A stretch of 64,000 bases of DNA from Ensifer adhaerens (GCF_002007205.1 NZ_LAZS01000005.1:744001-808000), one strand, 5' to 3'; shown: positions 15,835 through 24,307, numbered from the stretch's first letter. Notes: generated by a model from the sequence alone, not told the origin. Translations and numbers: made by a program.

Positions 15835-16188
15835 ATGTCGTTCACCCTTGCACCGGCCTATCTCTGGCCCGTTCTTCTGCTCCTGATCTCCAACGTGTTC
15901 ATGACCTTCGCCTGGTACGGGCACCTGAAGTACACGTCGTCGCCGCTCTACATGGCGATCGTCGCGAGCTGGGGCATCGCCTTCTTCGAGTATTGCCTGG
16001 CGGTGCCGGCAAACCGTATCGGCCATCAGGTCTATTCCGCCGCGCAATTGAAGACGATGCAGGAAGTAATCACGCTGCTGGTCTTTGCTGCCTTCTCGGT
16101 CTTCTGGCTGAAGGAGCCGATCGGCTGGAACCATCTGGTCGGCTTCGCGCTGATCGCCGCGGGTGCTTCCTTCATCTTCAAGGGCTGA
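15835..16188 (+). CDS. DUF486 / DMT-family small membrane protein
   Basis: 117 residues from the ATG at 15835. Four membrane segments are visible (YLWPVLLLLISNVFMTFAW, MAIVASWGIAFFEYCLAVP, EVITLLVFAAFSVFW, LVGFALIAAGASFIF). WYGHLKYTSSPLY and VPANRIGH are characteristic of the DUF486 group within the drug/metabolite transporter clan. It sits in the cytoplasmic membrane; the cargo is unknown. Longer starts upstream carry no conserved sequence. It converges on the TerC gene across a shared terminator. Confidence 0.88.
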   Translation: MSFTLAPAYLWPVLLLLISNVFMTFAWYGHLKYTSSPLYMAIVASWGIAFFEYCLAVPANRIGHQVYSAAQLKTMQEVITLLVFAAFSVFWLKEPIGWNHLVGFALIAAGASFIFKG

Positions 16189-16216
16189 GGCCGACAATCT
16201 TTTTGTGGTGACCAAA

Positions 16217-16247
16217 GAAAAAGGCAGGGCCGCCGCCCTGCCTTTTG
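16217..16247. terminator. Bidirectional terminator between DUF486 and TerC genes
   Basis: AAAAGGCAGGGC-CGCC-GCCCTGCCTTTT is a strong stem with A and T runs on both sides, placed between two convergent genes. Confidence 0.85.
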
Positions 16248-16273
16248 CATGCGTGTCGTTTCTGCGCGAAAGG

Positions 16274-16918
16274 CTAGACCACCGCTGCGACCGCCGCGAC
16301 GGCCGGCGCCAGATGTGGCCAGACTTCCAGCGCGCCGCGGTAGATCATGTCGAGCGAGACATAGAGGATGATCGCGAGACCGATATAGGCGATCCAGTGA
16401 TAGCGGTTGAGCAACCGGGCGATGTAGCCGGCGGCGATGCCCATCATGGCGATCGAGAGCGCAAGGCCGATCACCAGGATCGTCGGATGTTCGCGGGCAG
16501 CACCTGCAACGGCGAGAACGTTGTCGAGCGACATCGAAATGTCGGCGATGACGATCTGGATGGCCGCCTGCATGAACGTCTTCTGCGGCGCATTGCTGGC
16601 AGCGCCGCTCTCGCCTGCCGCGTGCGCCGCCTGCTGTTCGCGAATTTCGCGCCACATCTTCCAGCAGACCCAGAGCAGCAGAATGCCGCCGGCAAGCAGC
16701 AGGCCGATGATCTCCAGCAACTGGACGGTGACGCTTGCCAGCGCGATGCGCAGCACGGTCGCTGCGATGATGCCGACCAGAATGACCTTCTTGCGCTGGT
16801 CCGTCGGCAGTCCGGCCGCAGCAAGACCGATGACGACGGCATTGTCGCCGGCGAGAACGAGGTCGATGACGATGACTTGCAGAAGCGCAGCCAGACCGGC
16901 AGCGGTAAAGATTTCCAT
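16274..16918 (-). CDS. TerC-family integral membrane protein
   Basis: 214 residues from the ATG at 16918; an upstream extension to 16978 looks non-coding. Seven or so hydrophobic segments are present. Two acidic intramembrane motifs define the family: VIDLVLAGDNAVVIGLAA near residue 20 and VIADISMSLDNVLAVAGAA near residue 135. TerC proteins are associated with tellurite resistance and, in several bacteria, export of metal ions such as Mn2+. The conserved Asp and Asn in both motifs are intact. It is monocistronic and ends at a shared terminator. Confidence 0.93.
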   Translation of the reverse strand: MEIFTAAGLAALLQVIVIDLVLAGDNAVVIGLAAAGLPTDQRKKVILVGIIAATVLRIALASVTVQLLEIIGLLLAGGILLLWVCWKMWREIREQQAAHAAGESGAASNAPQKTFMQAAIQIVIADISMSLDNVLAVAGAAREHPTILVIGLALSIAMMGIAAGYIARLLNRYHWIAYIGLAIILYVSLDMIYRGALEVWPHLAPAVAAVAAVV

Positions 16919-17041
16919 GATGCGACAGTCCCCCGACGTGCATATGCGAGATACAGATATGACTAACGGATAAAGCACTGCATGGCCGCTGGATCAAGAC
17001 CGCCGGACGGAAATCCTCAACGACGGCTTCGCGATGGCGTC

Positions 17042-17632
17042 TCAATCCAGCAGGTCGAAGGCGCGGTACATCCAGACGAGCTGGTAGCCGACGGCCGCGA
17101 CGACGAAGCCCGCATGAAAGCGTCGGTTCGAGGTCCAGGCGGCGGCAATGCAGAGGAGGATGTAGGCGGCGTTGCGCAGCGGATATTCAACGCCGTAGGA
17201 GGCGAAGTACGCCTTTCCCTTCAGCGCGGTGTCGACGAGGTCGACGGCAAAGGCCACAGCCAGCGCGCCGAAGAACCAGGCCCGGCGCGACATGAAATAG
17301 TGTTCGTAGTCGCTGTAATCGTCGAGCGTCGTTGGAAACAGCATGACGCAGAGGAAGAAGAAGACGCAGCAATAAAGAACGACGAACAGGTAGACGCTGA
17401 CGTCGATCACGGCCAGCGAATGCAGGTGGAACTCCCACCACCAGAAATGCACGAGGAAGACGAACATGAAGAGGACCCAGCCGAGGTGGATCCAGTAGAC
17501 ACGCGTCTTGCCGGGATGCTGGACGAAGAGCGCAACGCCGCTCAAGAGCCGCGCCAGGCTGAGGCTGACGACCATGCCCATGACGACGCGGATATGCGAG
17601 AAGATCTCCGGGTCTGTATGGACAGGCTCCAT
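17042..17632 (-). CDS. Multi-spanning membrane protein of unknown function
   Basis: 196 residues from the ATG at 17632. Five or six hydrophobic stretches are visible (VVMGMVVSLSLARLLSGVALFV, WIHLGWVLFMFVFLVHFWWW, VSVYLFVVLYCCVFFFLCVML, WFFGALAVAFAVDLVDTAL, YILLCIAAAW). The HFWWWEFHLHS stretch is rich in Trp and His. I do not recognise the family. It begins 10 bases after the stop of the acyl-CoA thioesterase gene and is probably co-transcribed with it. Confidence 0.75.
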   Translation of the reverse strand: MEPVHTDPEIFSHIRVVMGMVVSLSLARLLSGVALFVQHPGKTRVYWIHLGWVLFMFVFLVHFWWWEFHLHSLAVIDVSVYLFVVLYCCVFFFLCVMLFPTTLDDYSDYEHYFMSRRAWFFGALAVAFAVDLVDTALKGKAYFASYGVEYPLRNAAYILLCIAAAWTSNRRFHAGFVVAAVGYQLVWMYRAFDLLD

Positions 17633-17642
17633 CCGCGCGCTC

Positions 17643-18032
17643 CTATTCTTCCGCCGGCACCGGCTTCGGCTTGCCATTCTCGTCGAGCGCGACCATGACG
17701 AAGATGGCGTCCGTCACCTTTACCATGAGATGCGACAGGTAGCGCTGCGCCCAGGCCTCGACCTTGAGCGTCATCGACGTGCGGCCAACCTTGACCACGT
17801 CCGTGTAGATGCAGAGCGTGTCGCCGATCTTGACGGGCAGCGCGAAGGCCATCTCCTTGACGGCCGCCGTCACGACGCGGCCGCGGGCGCGCTCTGCCGC
17901 GCGAATGCCGCAGGACAGGTCCATCTGCGCCATCACCCAGCCGCCGAAGATATCACCGGCGGCATTGGCGTCGCCCGGCATGGCGAGCGTGCGCAAGGTG
18001 AGTTCGCCGGTCGGTCTCGTCTGTTCGGTCAT
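17643..18032 (-). CDS. Acyl-CoA thioesterase (YciA-like, hotdog fold)
   Basis: 129 residues. The hotdog signature GDANAAGDIFGGWVMAQMDLSCG lies at residues 20-42, containing the conserved Asn-to-Asp region and the central helix. It is followed by MAFALPVKIGDTLCIYTDVVKVGRTSM and a second strand set. These enzymes hydrolyse acyl-CoA thioesters to free acid and CoA in the cytoplasm. Length matches YciA-type single-domain enzymes, which form hexamers. It heads a two-gene operon with the membrane protein at 17042-17632. Confidence 0.92.
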   Translation of the reverse strand: MTEQTRPTGELTLRTLAMPGDANAAGDIFGGWVMAQMDLSCGIRAAERARGRVVTAAVKEMAFALPVKIGDTLCIYTDVVKVGRTSMTLKVEAWAQRYLSHLMVKVTDAIFVMVALDENGKPKPVPAEE

Positions 18033-18306
18033 TCCGCCTGTCTCCCTGTTGGAGAAAAGATGTAACCCGAGCGCACTTCTAGAGGGAAGACCCGGTGCCG
18101 AACAAATGCCGGCAACGTCCTTGAGGTGCTGGCGCGTTATACTTTCGCAGGGGGTGAATGAGGAATGCCAAATTTAGGGGTTCCTCGTTAGGAGCTTTGC
18201 AAAGACCTCATCCTAACCTGCAGGTTCTGGGAGTGCCTGTCGGCTATGCCGCGGCGGCCAGGATTTGGGGCGGCGCGGGGAGCGCCGAAGGGGCAGGGGA
18301 TTGGCA

Positions 18307-20121
18307 ATGAAGAAATTCAGGATTTCGGCGCGTCTCTACGCGCTGGTGGCATTTGCGCTTTTGACGATGGCGGCGGCGCTGACCTTCGGTCTGTTCCAGG
18401 CGCAGGAAAAGCTCGTCGGCGAACGCAAGGCCATGCTCGCGGCGATGGACGAAAACGCGATCGCGGTGTTCGACGCCTATCACAGCCAGGAAGTGGCCGG
18501 CACGCTGTCGCGCGAGGAAGCGCAGAAGCGCGCGCTCGAGGCTATCAAGGCGATGCGCTATCAGGGCAACGGCTATTTCTGGGTCAACGACATGCATCCG
18601 ACCATGGTGATGCATCCGATCAAGCCCGAGCTCGACGGCAAGGATCTCACCGGCAACAAGGATCCCAACGGCAAGCATCTCTTCGTCGAATTCGTGAAAA
18701 CGGTCGAAAAGAGCGGCCAGGGATTCGTCGATTACTACTGGCCGAAGCCGGGCGCCGATGCGCCGGTGCTGAAATATTCGCATGTCGCCGGCTTCAAGCC
18801 CTGGGGTTGGGTGGTCGGAACCGGCGTCTATGCCGACGATCTGGCGGCGATGTTCCGCGAGCGCGCATGGCAGGTGGCGGGCATTCTTGCCGCGGCAGCA
18901 CTTGCCATTCTGATGGCGGCTCTTGCGATCGTGCGCAGCGTCGTCAAGCCGGTCGAGAAGCTGAAGGCCTCGATGCGGGCGATCGCCGACGAGGATCTTT
19001 CGTCCGAGGTGCCGGAAACCGACCGTGGCGACGAGATCGGCCAGATGGCCAAGGTTCTGGTGGTGCTGCGTGATTCGGTGCGGGAACGGCTGGAACTGCG
19101 CTCGCGCGAAGCCGAGCAGCAGGAGCGGCTGAGTTCCGAGCGTCGCGGCAACGAGCAGCGCCATCGCGCAACAGCGGAAGCGCAGGCGGATGCGATGGAG
19201 ACCGTGGGCGCGGCGCTCGAGCTTCTGGCAAGCGGCGACCTCACCGCCGACATCGGCCACATCGCGCCGGAATACGGCAAGCTCAGGGACGACTTCAACA
19301 CCGCCGTCGCAGCGCTGCGCGATGTCATCGGCTCGATCTCGCATTCGACCGAGATTGTGACGGCAAGCGCCGGCGATATCTCCGAAGCGGCGAACAATCT
19401 CTCGCGCCGGACGGAGCAGCAGGCGGCGGCCCTCGAAGAGACGGCCGCGGCCCTCGACGAGATCACCTCGACGGTTCGCCACGCCTCCGAACGGGCAAAC
19501 GAAGCGCGTGCGATGGTCGATCAAACCAAGGCCAGCGCCGCCAAGTCCGGCGGTATCGTGCGCAATGCCATCGACGCCATGGGGCGGATCGAAAGCTCGT
19601 CCGGGCGGATCGGCCAGATCATCGGCGTCATCGACGAGATCGCCTTCCAGACGAACCTGCTGGCGCTCAACGCCGGTGTCGAGGCTGCGCGCGCCGGCGA
19701 GGCGGGCCGCGGCTTTGCGGTCGTCGCCCAGGAAGTGCGCGAACTGGCGCAGCGTTCGGCCGGTGCCGCCAAGGAGATCAAGGAACTGATCGGCGCGTCG
19801 GTGCGCGAGGTCGGGGCCGGCGTCGATCTGGTCCGTTCGACGGGCGAGGCGCTGTCGGAGATCGAGGCGCAGGTCAACCGCGTCAACGAGCAGGTGGCGT
19901 CGATCGCGACCGCCGCCCGCGAACAGGCGACCGGGCTGCAAGAGGTCAATGTCGCCGTCAACAGCATGGACCAGATGACCCAGCAGAACGCTGCGATGGT
20001 GGAAGAAACCACGGCCGCCAGCCAGACGCTCGCAGCCGAGAGCCGCGAGCTGAAATCGCTGCTGACGAAGTTCCGGCTGCAGCCATCAGGCTCGCACGCG
20101 GGGTACGGTCGCGCCGCCTGA
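18307..20121 (+). CDS. Methyl-accepting chemotaxis protein with single Cache sensor domain
   Basis: 604 residues from the ATG at 18307. Membrane segment 1 (LYALVAFALLTMAAALTFGLF) is followed by a periplasmic sCache domain (AMRYQGNGYFWVNDMHPTMVMHP, FVDYYWPKPG, YSHVAGFKPWGWVVGTGVY) of the kind that binds small organic acids. Segment 2 (VAGILAAAALAILMAALAIV) leads to HAMP and a signalling domain with the hairpin tip EIAFQTNLLALNAGVEAARAGEAGRGFAVVAQEVRELAQRS. It relays ligand binding to CheA. No CheR-tethering pentapeptide is present at the C-terminus. It is monocistronic and followed by a strong terminator. Confidence 0.95.
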   Translation: MKKFRISARLYALVAFALLTMAAALTFGLFQAQEKLVGERKAMLAAMDENAIAVFDAYHSQEVAGTLSREEAQKRALEAIKAMRYQGNGYFWVNDMHPTMVMHPIKPELDGKDLTGNKDPNGKHLFVEFVKTVEKSGQGFVDYYWPKPGADAPVLKYSHVAGFKPWGWVVGTGVYADDLAAMFRERAWQVAGILAAAALAILMAALAIVRSVVKPVEKLKASMRAIADEDLSSEVPETDRGDEIGQMAKVLVVLRDSVRERLELRSREAEQQERLSSERRGNEQRHRATAEAQADAMETVGAALELLASGDLTADIGHIAPEYGKLRDDFNTAVAALRDVIGSISHSTEIVTASAGDISEAANNLSRRTEQQAAALEETAAALDEITSTVRHASERANEARAMVDQTKASAAKSGGIVRNAIDAMGRIESSSGRIGQIIGVIDEIAFQTNLLALNAGVEAARAGEAGRGFAVVAQEVRELAQRSAGAAKEIKELIGASVREVGAGVDLVRSTGEALSEIEAQVNRVNEQVASIATAAREQATGLQEVNVAVNSMDQMTQQNAAMVEETTAASQTLAAESRELKSLLTKFRLQPSGSHAGYGRAA

Positions 20122-20145
20122 GCACAAAACTTGCAGTCCTCGTCA

Positions 20146-20174
20146 AACCCGCGCGGCATGCCGCGCGGGTTTTT
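20146..20174 (+). terminator. Rho-independent terminator after chemoreceptor gene
   Basis: AACCCGCGCGGC-ATGCCGCGCGGGTT is followed by TTT, 24 bases after the chemoreceptor stop codon. Confidence 0.88.
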
Positions 20175-20244
20175 CGCGCGATGCCCATCGTGCGCGATAG
20201 GCGAACGGTTGACTGTCTTCCCAGGCAACGGCCATGGTCGGGAT

Positions 20245-20535
20245 ATGAAAGAAGTCGTTGTCGATTGTTCCGGAATCCGATCGCCCGCCGAATTTTGGCA
20301 GCGCTATCTCGATGCTGTGGAGCCGGAGGGCGCGGGCATGTTCGGCTGCAACCTCGATGCATTCTGGGATGCCCTTGAAGGCGGCGGACCGGGATGGCCG
20401 GGTGAGGTTGCGCTCGTTTTTTCGAACTCCGACGATTTGTCGGGGTTGCGGACGGGAAAGGGCAACGTGCCGTTTCTCGATGCGCTGAAAGCGATCGCGA
20501 GCGAAGTGACGACGATAAGCGTCAAGTTCATCTGA
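20245..20535 (+). CDS. Barstar-like protein
   Basis: 96 residues from the ATG at 20245. KEVVVDCSGIRSPAEFWQRYLDAV, then GCNLDAFWDALEGG, then EVALVFSNSDDL and a C-terminal strand ISVKFI follow the barstar fold: strand, helix and the ribonuclease-binding loop with the Asn-Leu-Asp-Ala-Phe-Trp-Asp motif. Barstar inhibits the secreted ribonuclease barnase by direct binding. No barnase-like gene is visible nearby, so it may be an orphan immunity protein or bind another partner. It follows a terminator and probably has its own promoter. Confidence 0.82.
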   Translation: MKEVVVDCSGIRSPAEFWQRYLDAVEPEGAGMFGCNLDAFWDALEGGGPGWPGEVALVFSNSDDLSGLRTGKGNVPFLDALKAIASEVTTISVKFI

Positions 20536-20794
20536 AGCCGGTAGCATTCGTCAGCCGGCTAATCCGGACCACGCTCGCTGGCTTCGATTGCAGCGTCGTC
20601 GCAACGATAGGGCGCCAGCAATCGCAATCCTATGACAACGATTGTGGCCTATCTGCCGCTCTTGCCTCCGGTTACGGTGCACGACGAGTATCTCCGTCTT
20701 GACCTGATCGTGACCGGGGATAGATACGCGAGAAGCGGGAGACAATCGACGGGGCGTCGCTCCGGTTGCCGGCCGCTGCACCAGAGGGGACACC

Positions 20795-21346
20795 ATGGCA
20801 CTTCTCAAACTACTTCTCACAAGGCCGATCGCCGTGCTGATGCTGGCGCTCGGCTTTCTTTCCGCGTGTACCGTCGTCGTCGACGAGCCGCGACCGGGGC
20901 CAAGGCCCACGCGCCCGCAGGCCTGCACGATGGAATATGTGCCTGTTTGCGGCGAGCGCGGCAATCGTCTGCGCACCTTCCCGAATTCCTGCCAGGCGCG
21001 CGCCGACGGCTTCAACGTCATCCATCGCGGCGAGTGCCGTCCGGACAATCGTCCGCCGGAACGTCCGCCCCAGGCCTGCACGATGGAGTACATGCCTGTC
21101 TGCGGCCAGCGCGGCCGCCGCACGCAGACCTTCCCGAATGCCTGCCAGGCGCGTTCCGAGGGCTTCCAGGTGATCGGCCGCGGCGAGTGCCGCAGGGAGG
21201 ACGACCGTCCGTCCGAAGGCCAGTTCTGCACCCGCGAATATGCCCCGGTCTGCGGCCAGCGCGGTAGCCGCACCGAAACCTTCCCGAACGCCTGCGAGGC
21301 GGGAGGGGCAGGTTTCCAGGTCGTCCATCGCGGCGAGTGCCGCTAA
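20795..21346 (+). CDS. Lipoprotein with three Kazal-like modules
   Basis: 183 residues, with GAGGGG before the ATG at 20795. A lipoprotein signal peptide ends in LSAC (Cys near residue 27), so it is probably envelope-anchored. Three copies of a module of about 40 residues follow: C-(T/S)xExxPVCG-x(9)-TFPNxCxA-x(5)-GF-x-V-x(3)-GEC at about 44-82, 94-132 and 144-183, joined by Arg/Pro-rich linkers. Each has four Cys, fewer than the six of classical Kazal protease inhibitors but typical of short bacterial versions. Inhibition of a serine protease is the family expectation; the target is unknown. Confidence 0.85.
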   Translation: MALLKLLLTRPIAVLMLALGFLSACTVVVDEPRPGPRPTRPQACTMEYVPVCGERGNRLRTFPNSCQARADGFNVIHRGECRPDNRPPERPPQACTMEYMPVCGQRGRRTQTFPNACQARSEGFQVIGRGECRREDDRPSEGQFCTREYAPVCGQRGSRTETFPNACEAGGAGFQVVHRGECR

Positions 21347-21374
21347 CACCTGCGCGATCCAGCGTTGATCATTC

Positions 21375-21406
21375 GAGCCCGCGTCCGATGAGGACGCGGG
21401 CTTTCT
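21375..21406 (+). terminator. Rho-independent terminator after Kazal lipoprotein gene
   Basis: AGCCCGCGTCC-GATGA-GGACGCGGGCT followed by TTCTT, about 30 bases after the stop codon. Confidence 0.88.
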
Positions 21407-21670
21407 TGTGTCGGGCTGGAGCGACGGGTTCCGGCCTGGCCACCCGATTTCCTGCAGGTACAGCGCAAGCCTTCGTTTACCGTGTTTGAATAAAATGCAC
21501 CGCAAATCAGCCTTTTTGGCCGCTGTGCCCGGTTTGCGACACAGGCAAAAGGCAGCAATTGCAAGTGCTGCAGCAACCATTGCGTGCCAATCGAACGCAA
21601 TGGAGCTGTCGGGGCAGCGGGGCGATGACGGTGGTCTTTTCTGGCCGCCCGGAGGAAGGCGCAGTTCGGT

Positions 21671-22921
21671 ATGGCCTATGTTACTCGTCTCCATCGCCCG
21701 CTGACGGCACTCGTTCTCTCGTTTTCGCTCGTCGCCTGCTCGACCGACGACGCGCTGTCGCCGCCCGGTCGCATCGACGGCGGGGCGCGTGTCGGCTCGA
21801 TCGGCCCCGTGCCCGTCGATGCCGTGCCGCAAGAGGAGGTGGCGGCCTATCCCGCCGCCACGCCGGCGAGGACCTTCAACGGCAATCCGGAACATGCCGT
21901 GGCGGTACAGCCGCCCCGGCAGACGCGCCGTGCCTTGCCGATGATCGATAGCGATGAGGCTGTGGCTTCGGGTGCGCAGTCGGCAAGCGCCGGTTCGGCG
22001 GCCATTCCCCAAGAAGGCGTCAACATGGACGCCATGCTCGGCGTCGACCAGCCGGTGGTGGGACTGGCGGAGGAGCAGAGCAACGACATTGCCGAAGGCA
22101 ATGCCAGCCAGCCGGTGGTCGGCGGCATCGGCGAAGAGAACGTGCGCCAGCTTGGCGGCACGAACAGCCCGGCGCCAGCCGAGGCCAACCTTGGCTACGA
22201 CCCGGACCTGCCGCCGCTGTCGCCCGAGAAGATGGCGGCCGAGGAGGCGCAGCGCGCGCGGGCAATGGAACCGCAGCGCGCTCGTCAGCGGGTGCAGGAG
22301 CCGCAACAGGTCGCCTTCCTGCCGCGCGCCAACAATCCGATGGCGACGCCTGAATACACGGGCCAGATGCCGGGCTCCGAAATTGCCTGCCGCCAGCGCC
22401 TGAGGAAGCTCGGCGTCGTCTTCCGCGACATTCCGCGCATCAGCAACGGACCGTCCTGCGGCATCGACTATCCGATCGAGCTCAGCGGCCTCTCCGGCGG
22501 TATCGGCGTGAAGCCGGCGGTCAAGCTCAATTGCGAGGTGACCGAAGCCTTTGCCAAGTGGGTGAAGTACGAACTCGCGCCATCGTCGCGCTACCGCTAC
22601 TGGTCCGGCGTCAAGACGATCAAGCCGCTCGGCGGCTATTCCTGCCGCACGATGAATTCGCGACGGGGCAATCCGATGTCCGAACATGCGCACGGCAACG
22701 CCATCGACGTCGGCAAGTTCGTGCTGAAGAACGGCAAGGAAATCGACGTGCGCAAGCCGGGCTTCTTCGCCTTCCGTGAAAAGGGGCTATTGAAGGCCGT
22801 TCGTTCCGACAGCTGCAAGTATTTCAACACCGTGCTCGGCCCGGGCAGCGATCCCTTCCACAAGGACCATTTCCACTTCGACCTGAGAACCCGCAAGACC
22901 GGCTACCGGCACTGCGACTAG
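21671..22921 (+). CDS. Extensin-like C-terminal domain lipoprotein
   Basis: 416 residues. A lipoprotein signal peptide (ALVLSFSLVACS, Cys near 23) leads into about 200 residues of low-complexity sequence rich in Pro, Ala and Gln, with two QPVVG repeats. The C-terminal 175 residues are the extensin-like domain: CRQRLRKLGVVF, GPSCGIDYPIELSGL, LNCEVTEAFAKWV, SCRTMNSRRGNPMSEHAHGNAIDVGKF and FHKDHFHFDL. The conserved His, Asp and HxH pattern resembles M15/LAS peptidases, so a role in peptidoglycan metabolism is possible. It is monocistronic. Confidence 0.87.
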   Translation: MAYVTRLHRPLTALVLSFSLVACSTDDALSPPGRIDGGARVGSIGPVPVDAVPQEEVAAYPAATPARTFNGNPEHAVAVQPPRQTRRALPMIDSDEAVASGAQSASAGSAAIPQEGVNMDAMLGVDQPVVGLAEEQSNDIAEGNASQPVVGGIGEENVRQLGGTNSPAPAEANLGYDPDLPPLSPEKMAAEEAQRARAMEPQRARQRVQEPQQVAFLPRANNPMATPEYTGQMPGSEIACRQRLRKLGVVFRDIPRISNGPSCGIDYPIELSGLSGGIGVKPAVKLNCEVTEAFAKWVKYELAPSSRYRYWSGVKTIKPLGGYSCRTMNSRRGNPMSEHAHGNAIDVGKFVLKNGKEIDVRKPGFFAFREKGLLKAVRSDSCKYFNTVLGPGSDPFHKDHFHFDLRTRKTGYRHCD

Positions 22922-23020
22922 GCCTGATTCCCGAGCGCGAACGGCGGCCTGCGGCTCGCGATGCCGAGTGTGCTTGATATCGTTGTTATGGCCTGCCGGC
23001 TACCAATCTCGGAAGCCGGC

Positions 23021-23090
23021 AAAAAAAAGAGGCCGGCGGGGAGGCCGGCCCAACAACCGGAGCAAAAGGGGGAGGCTCCGGTGTGCAAAT
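23021..23090 (-). ncRNA. Predicted two-hairpin small RNA with CUCCCC loops (cuckoo/alpha-r14-like)
   Basis: On the minus strand hairpin 1 is ACCGGAGC with loop CTCCCCCTTTT and GCTCCGGT. A short linker follows, then hairpin 2 GGCCGGC with loop CTCCCC and GCCGGCC, and then TCTTTTTTTT. Both stems are perfect and both loops expose an anti-Shine-Dalgarno C-rich motif; the second doubles as a Rho-independent terminator. This is the architecture of the alphaproteobacterial cuckoo/CcsR-type RNAs. No ORF is present. The 5' end is estimated and the promoter was not identified with confidence. Confidence 0.68.
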
Positions 23091-23469
23091 CACGAGCGCA
23101 AATCAAAGGGCGATGTTGCGGCCCGCGTGACGCAAACTGATCGAAGAGCATCACGGTTTCGTGACAGCGGCGCGCAATTGCTGTCGTCGGCTGAGGAAAT
23201 CTTGCGCCGGCTGTCGTTTGCGTGCGTTCGAACCGGTTGCCGACGCGGATCTGGCCGTCGGCGTGATGACCGGAATAAATAATATTATACTTTAGGTTTT
23301 GCCCTTGCTTGTCTCGTTCCGGTCGGTTGTCCCAAATATGGCGAATTCCCGTTTTCTTGGTGTTCTTTTTAACTCTCTGAATTTCTTTAGTATTTTTCTG
23401 AGCGTGCGAAAATGGCAGGATGCCGGAACTGCCGCTGTCTCTCCCTTTCGTCTGGTTTTGTAATAAGTA

Positions 23470-23493
23470 ATACGATATTATATTATTTCGTAT
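23470..23493. promoter_or_regulatory. AT-rich inverted repeat upstream of ArsR operon (candidate operator)
   Basis: ATACGA-N12-TCGTAT, with an AT-only spacer, lies in a strikingly AT-rich block (23455-23500) about 80 bases before the ArsR gene. ArsR/BigR repressors bind such sites over their own promoter. Function is inferred. Confidence 0.5.
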
Positions 23494-23570
23494 AACAATC
23501 GTGGATGGTGTCTGGTTGGTCGCTACAAGCATTGCGGCCTGCTCACTCCTTGGCGCCACGGGAGGACGAA

Positions 23571-23903
23571 ATGGGAACGGTCATGCAATTTCCGGGAATG
23601 CGCAGCGATATGGCGGTGCACGCTGGCGAAGTTTCTAAGATCCTCAGAACACTTGCCAACCGCAACAGGCTGCTGATCGTCAGCGCGCTGCTCGAGGGCG
23701 AGCATGCGGTCGCCGCGCTCGAGGAAACGCTGGGCATTCGCCAGCCGACGCTTTCGCAGCAATTGACGGTGTTGCGGGATGCCGGCATTGTCTCGACCCG
23801 TCGGCAGGCCAAGCAGGTGTTCTACCGGCTCAGCCACGACAAGGTGGCGCGTCTCGTCGGCGCGCTCTATCAGATTTTCTGTCGGGATGGTTCGAAAGCA
23901 TGA
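23571..23903 (+). CDS. ArsR-family (BigR/YgaV-like) transcriptional regulator
   Basis: 110 residues from the ATG at 23571 with GGGAGG at 23560-23565. The winged helix is clear: ILRTLANRNRLLIVSALLEGE, ALEETLGIRQPTLSQQLTVLRDAGIVSTRRQAKQVFYRLS, ending ALYQIFCRDG. It resembles sulfide/persulfide-responsive repressors BigR, SqrR and YgaV. Those use two Cys; here the C-terminal one is present (IFC), but the first position (LLIxC) is Ser. The start of the next gene overlaps its stop (ATGA), so it is coupled to two YeeE-type sulfur transporter genes, which it presumably represses. Confidence 0.9.
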   Translation: MGTVMQFPGMRSDMAVHAGEVSKILRTLANRNRLLIVSALLEGEHAVAALEETLGIRQPTLSQQLTVLRDAGIVSTRRQAKQVFYRLSHDKVARLVGALYQIFCRDGSKA

Positions 23904-24307
23904 ATGAATACGGGAATGCGCTGGCGGGCGGGCTACTGATTGGTCTGTCGGCGGCGATCCTGATGGTGGCAAATGGCCGGGTGGCCGGCATCAGCGGCAT
24001 AGCGGGACGCCTGTTGCAGGGCGTACAGGCTTCGTCGGGCGCGTTGTTCGTGCTGGGTCTGGTCGCCGGGCCGGTGCTCTATCGCCTCATTTTCGCGGCC
24101 TGGCCATCTGTGACCGTGACGGCCTCCTGGCCGCTTCTCGTGGCTGGCGGTCTTCTGGTGGGCTTTGGCTCGCGCATGGGCTCGGGCTGCACCAGCGGCC
24201 ATGGCGTCGTCGGGCTCGCAAGGCTGTCGCGCCGTTCGATTGCCGCGGTCGCCACCTTCATGGCGTCGGCGATCGTCACGGTCTTCGTTGCGGGCTTCTT
24301 CGCATGA
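23900..24307 (+). CDS. YeeE/YedE-family membrane protein (first of pair)
   Basis: 135 residues, four hydrophobic segments. The hallmark GFGSRMGSGCTSGHGVVGLARLS contains the conserved Cys that, in YeeE-type proteins, carries sulfur through the membrane. GRVAGISGIAGRLL near the N-terminus is also typical. With the following gene it forms a two-part half-size pair, as in rhizobial BigR-linked operons. Likely role is movement of thiosulfate or sulfane sulfur across the cytoplasmic membrane. It overlaps the ArsR gene and the next gene by four bases each. Confidence 0.9.
   Translation: MNEYGNALAGGLLIGLSAAILMVANGRVAGISGIAGRLLQGVQASSGALFVLGLVAGPVLYRLIFAAWPSVTVTASWPLLVAGGLLVGFGSRMGSGCTSGHGVVGLARLSRRSIAAVATFMASAIVTVFVAGFFA

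Noticed and set aside
22918-23559. 213-codon minus-strand open frame across the 23 kb gap
   Set aside because: It crosses the predicted small RNA and the AT-rich promoter block; no ribosome-binding site, no recognisable motif.
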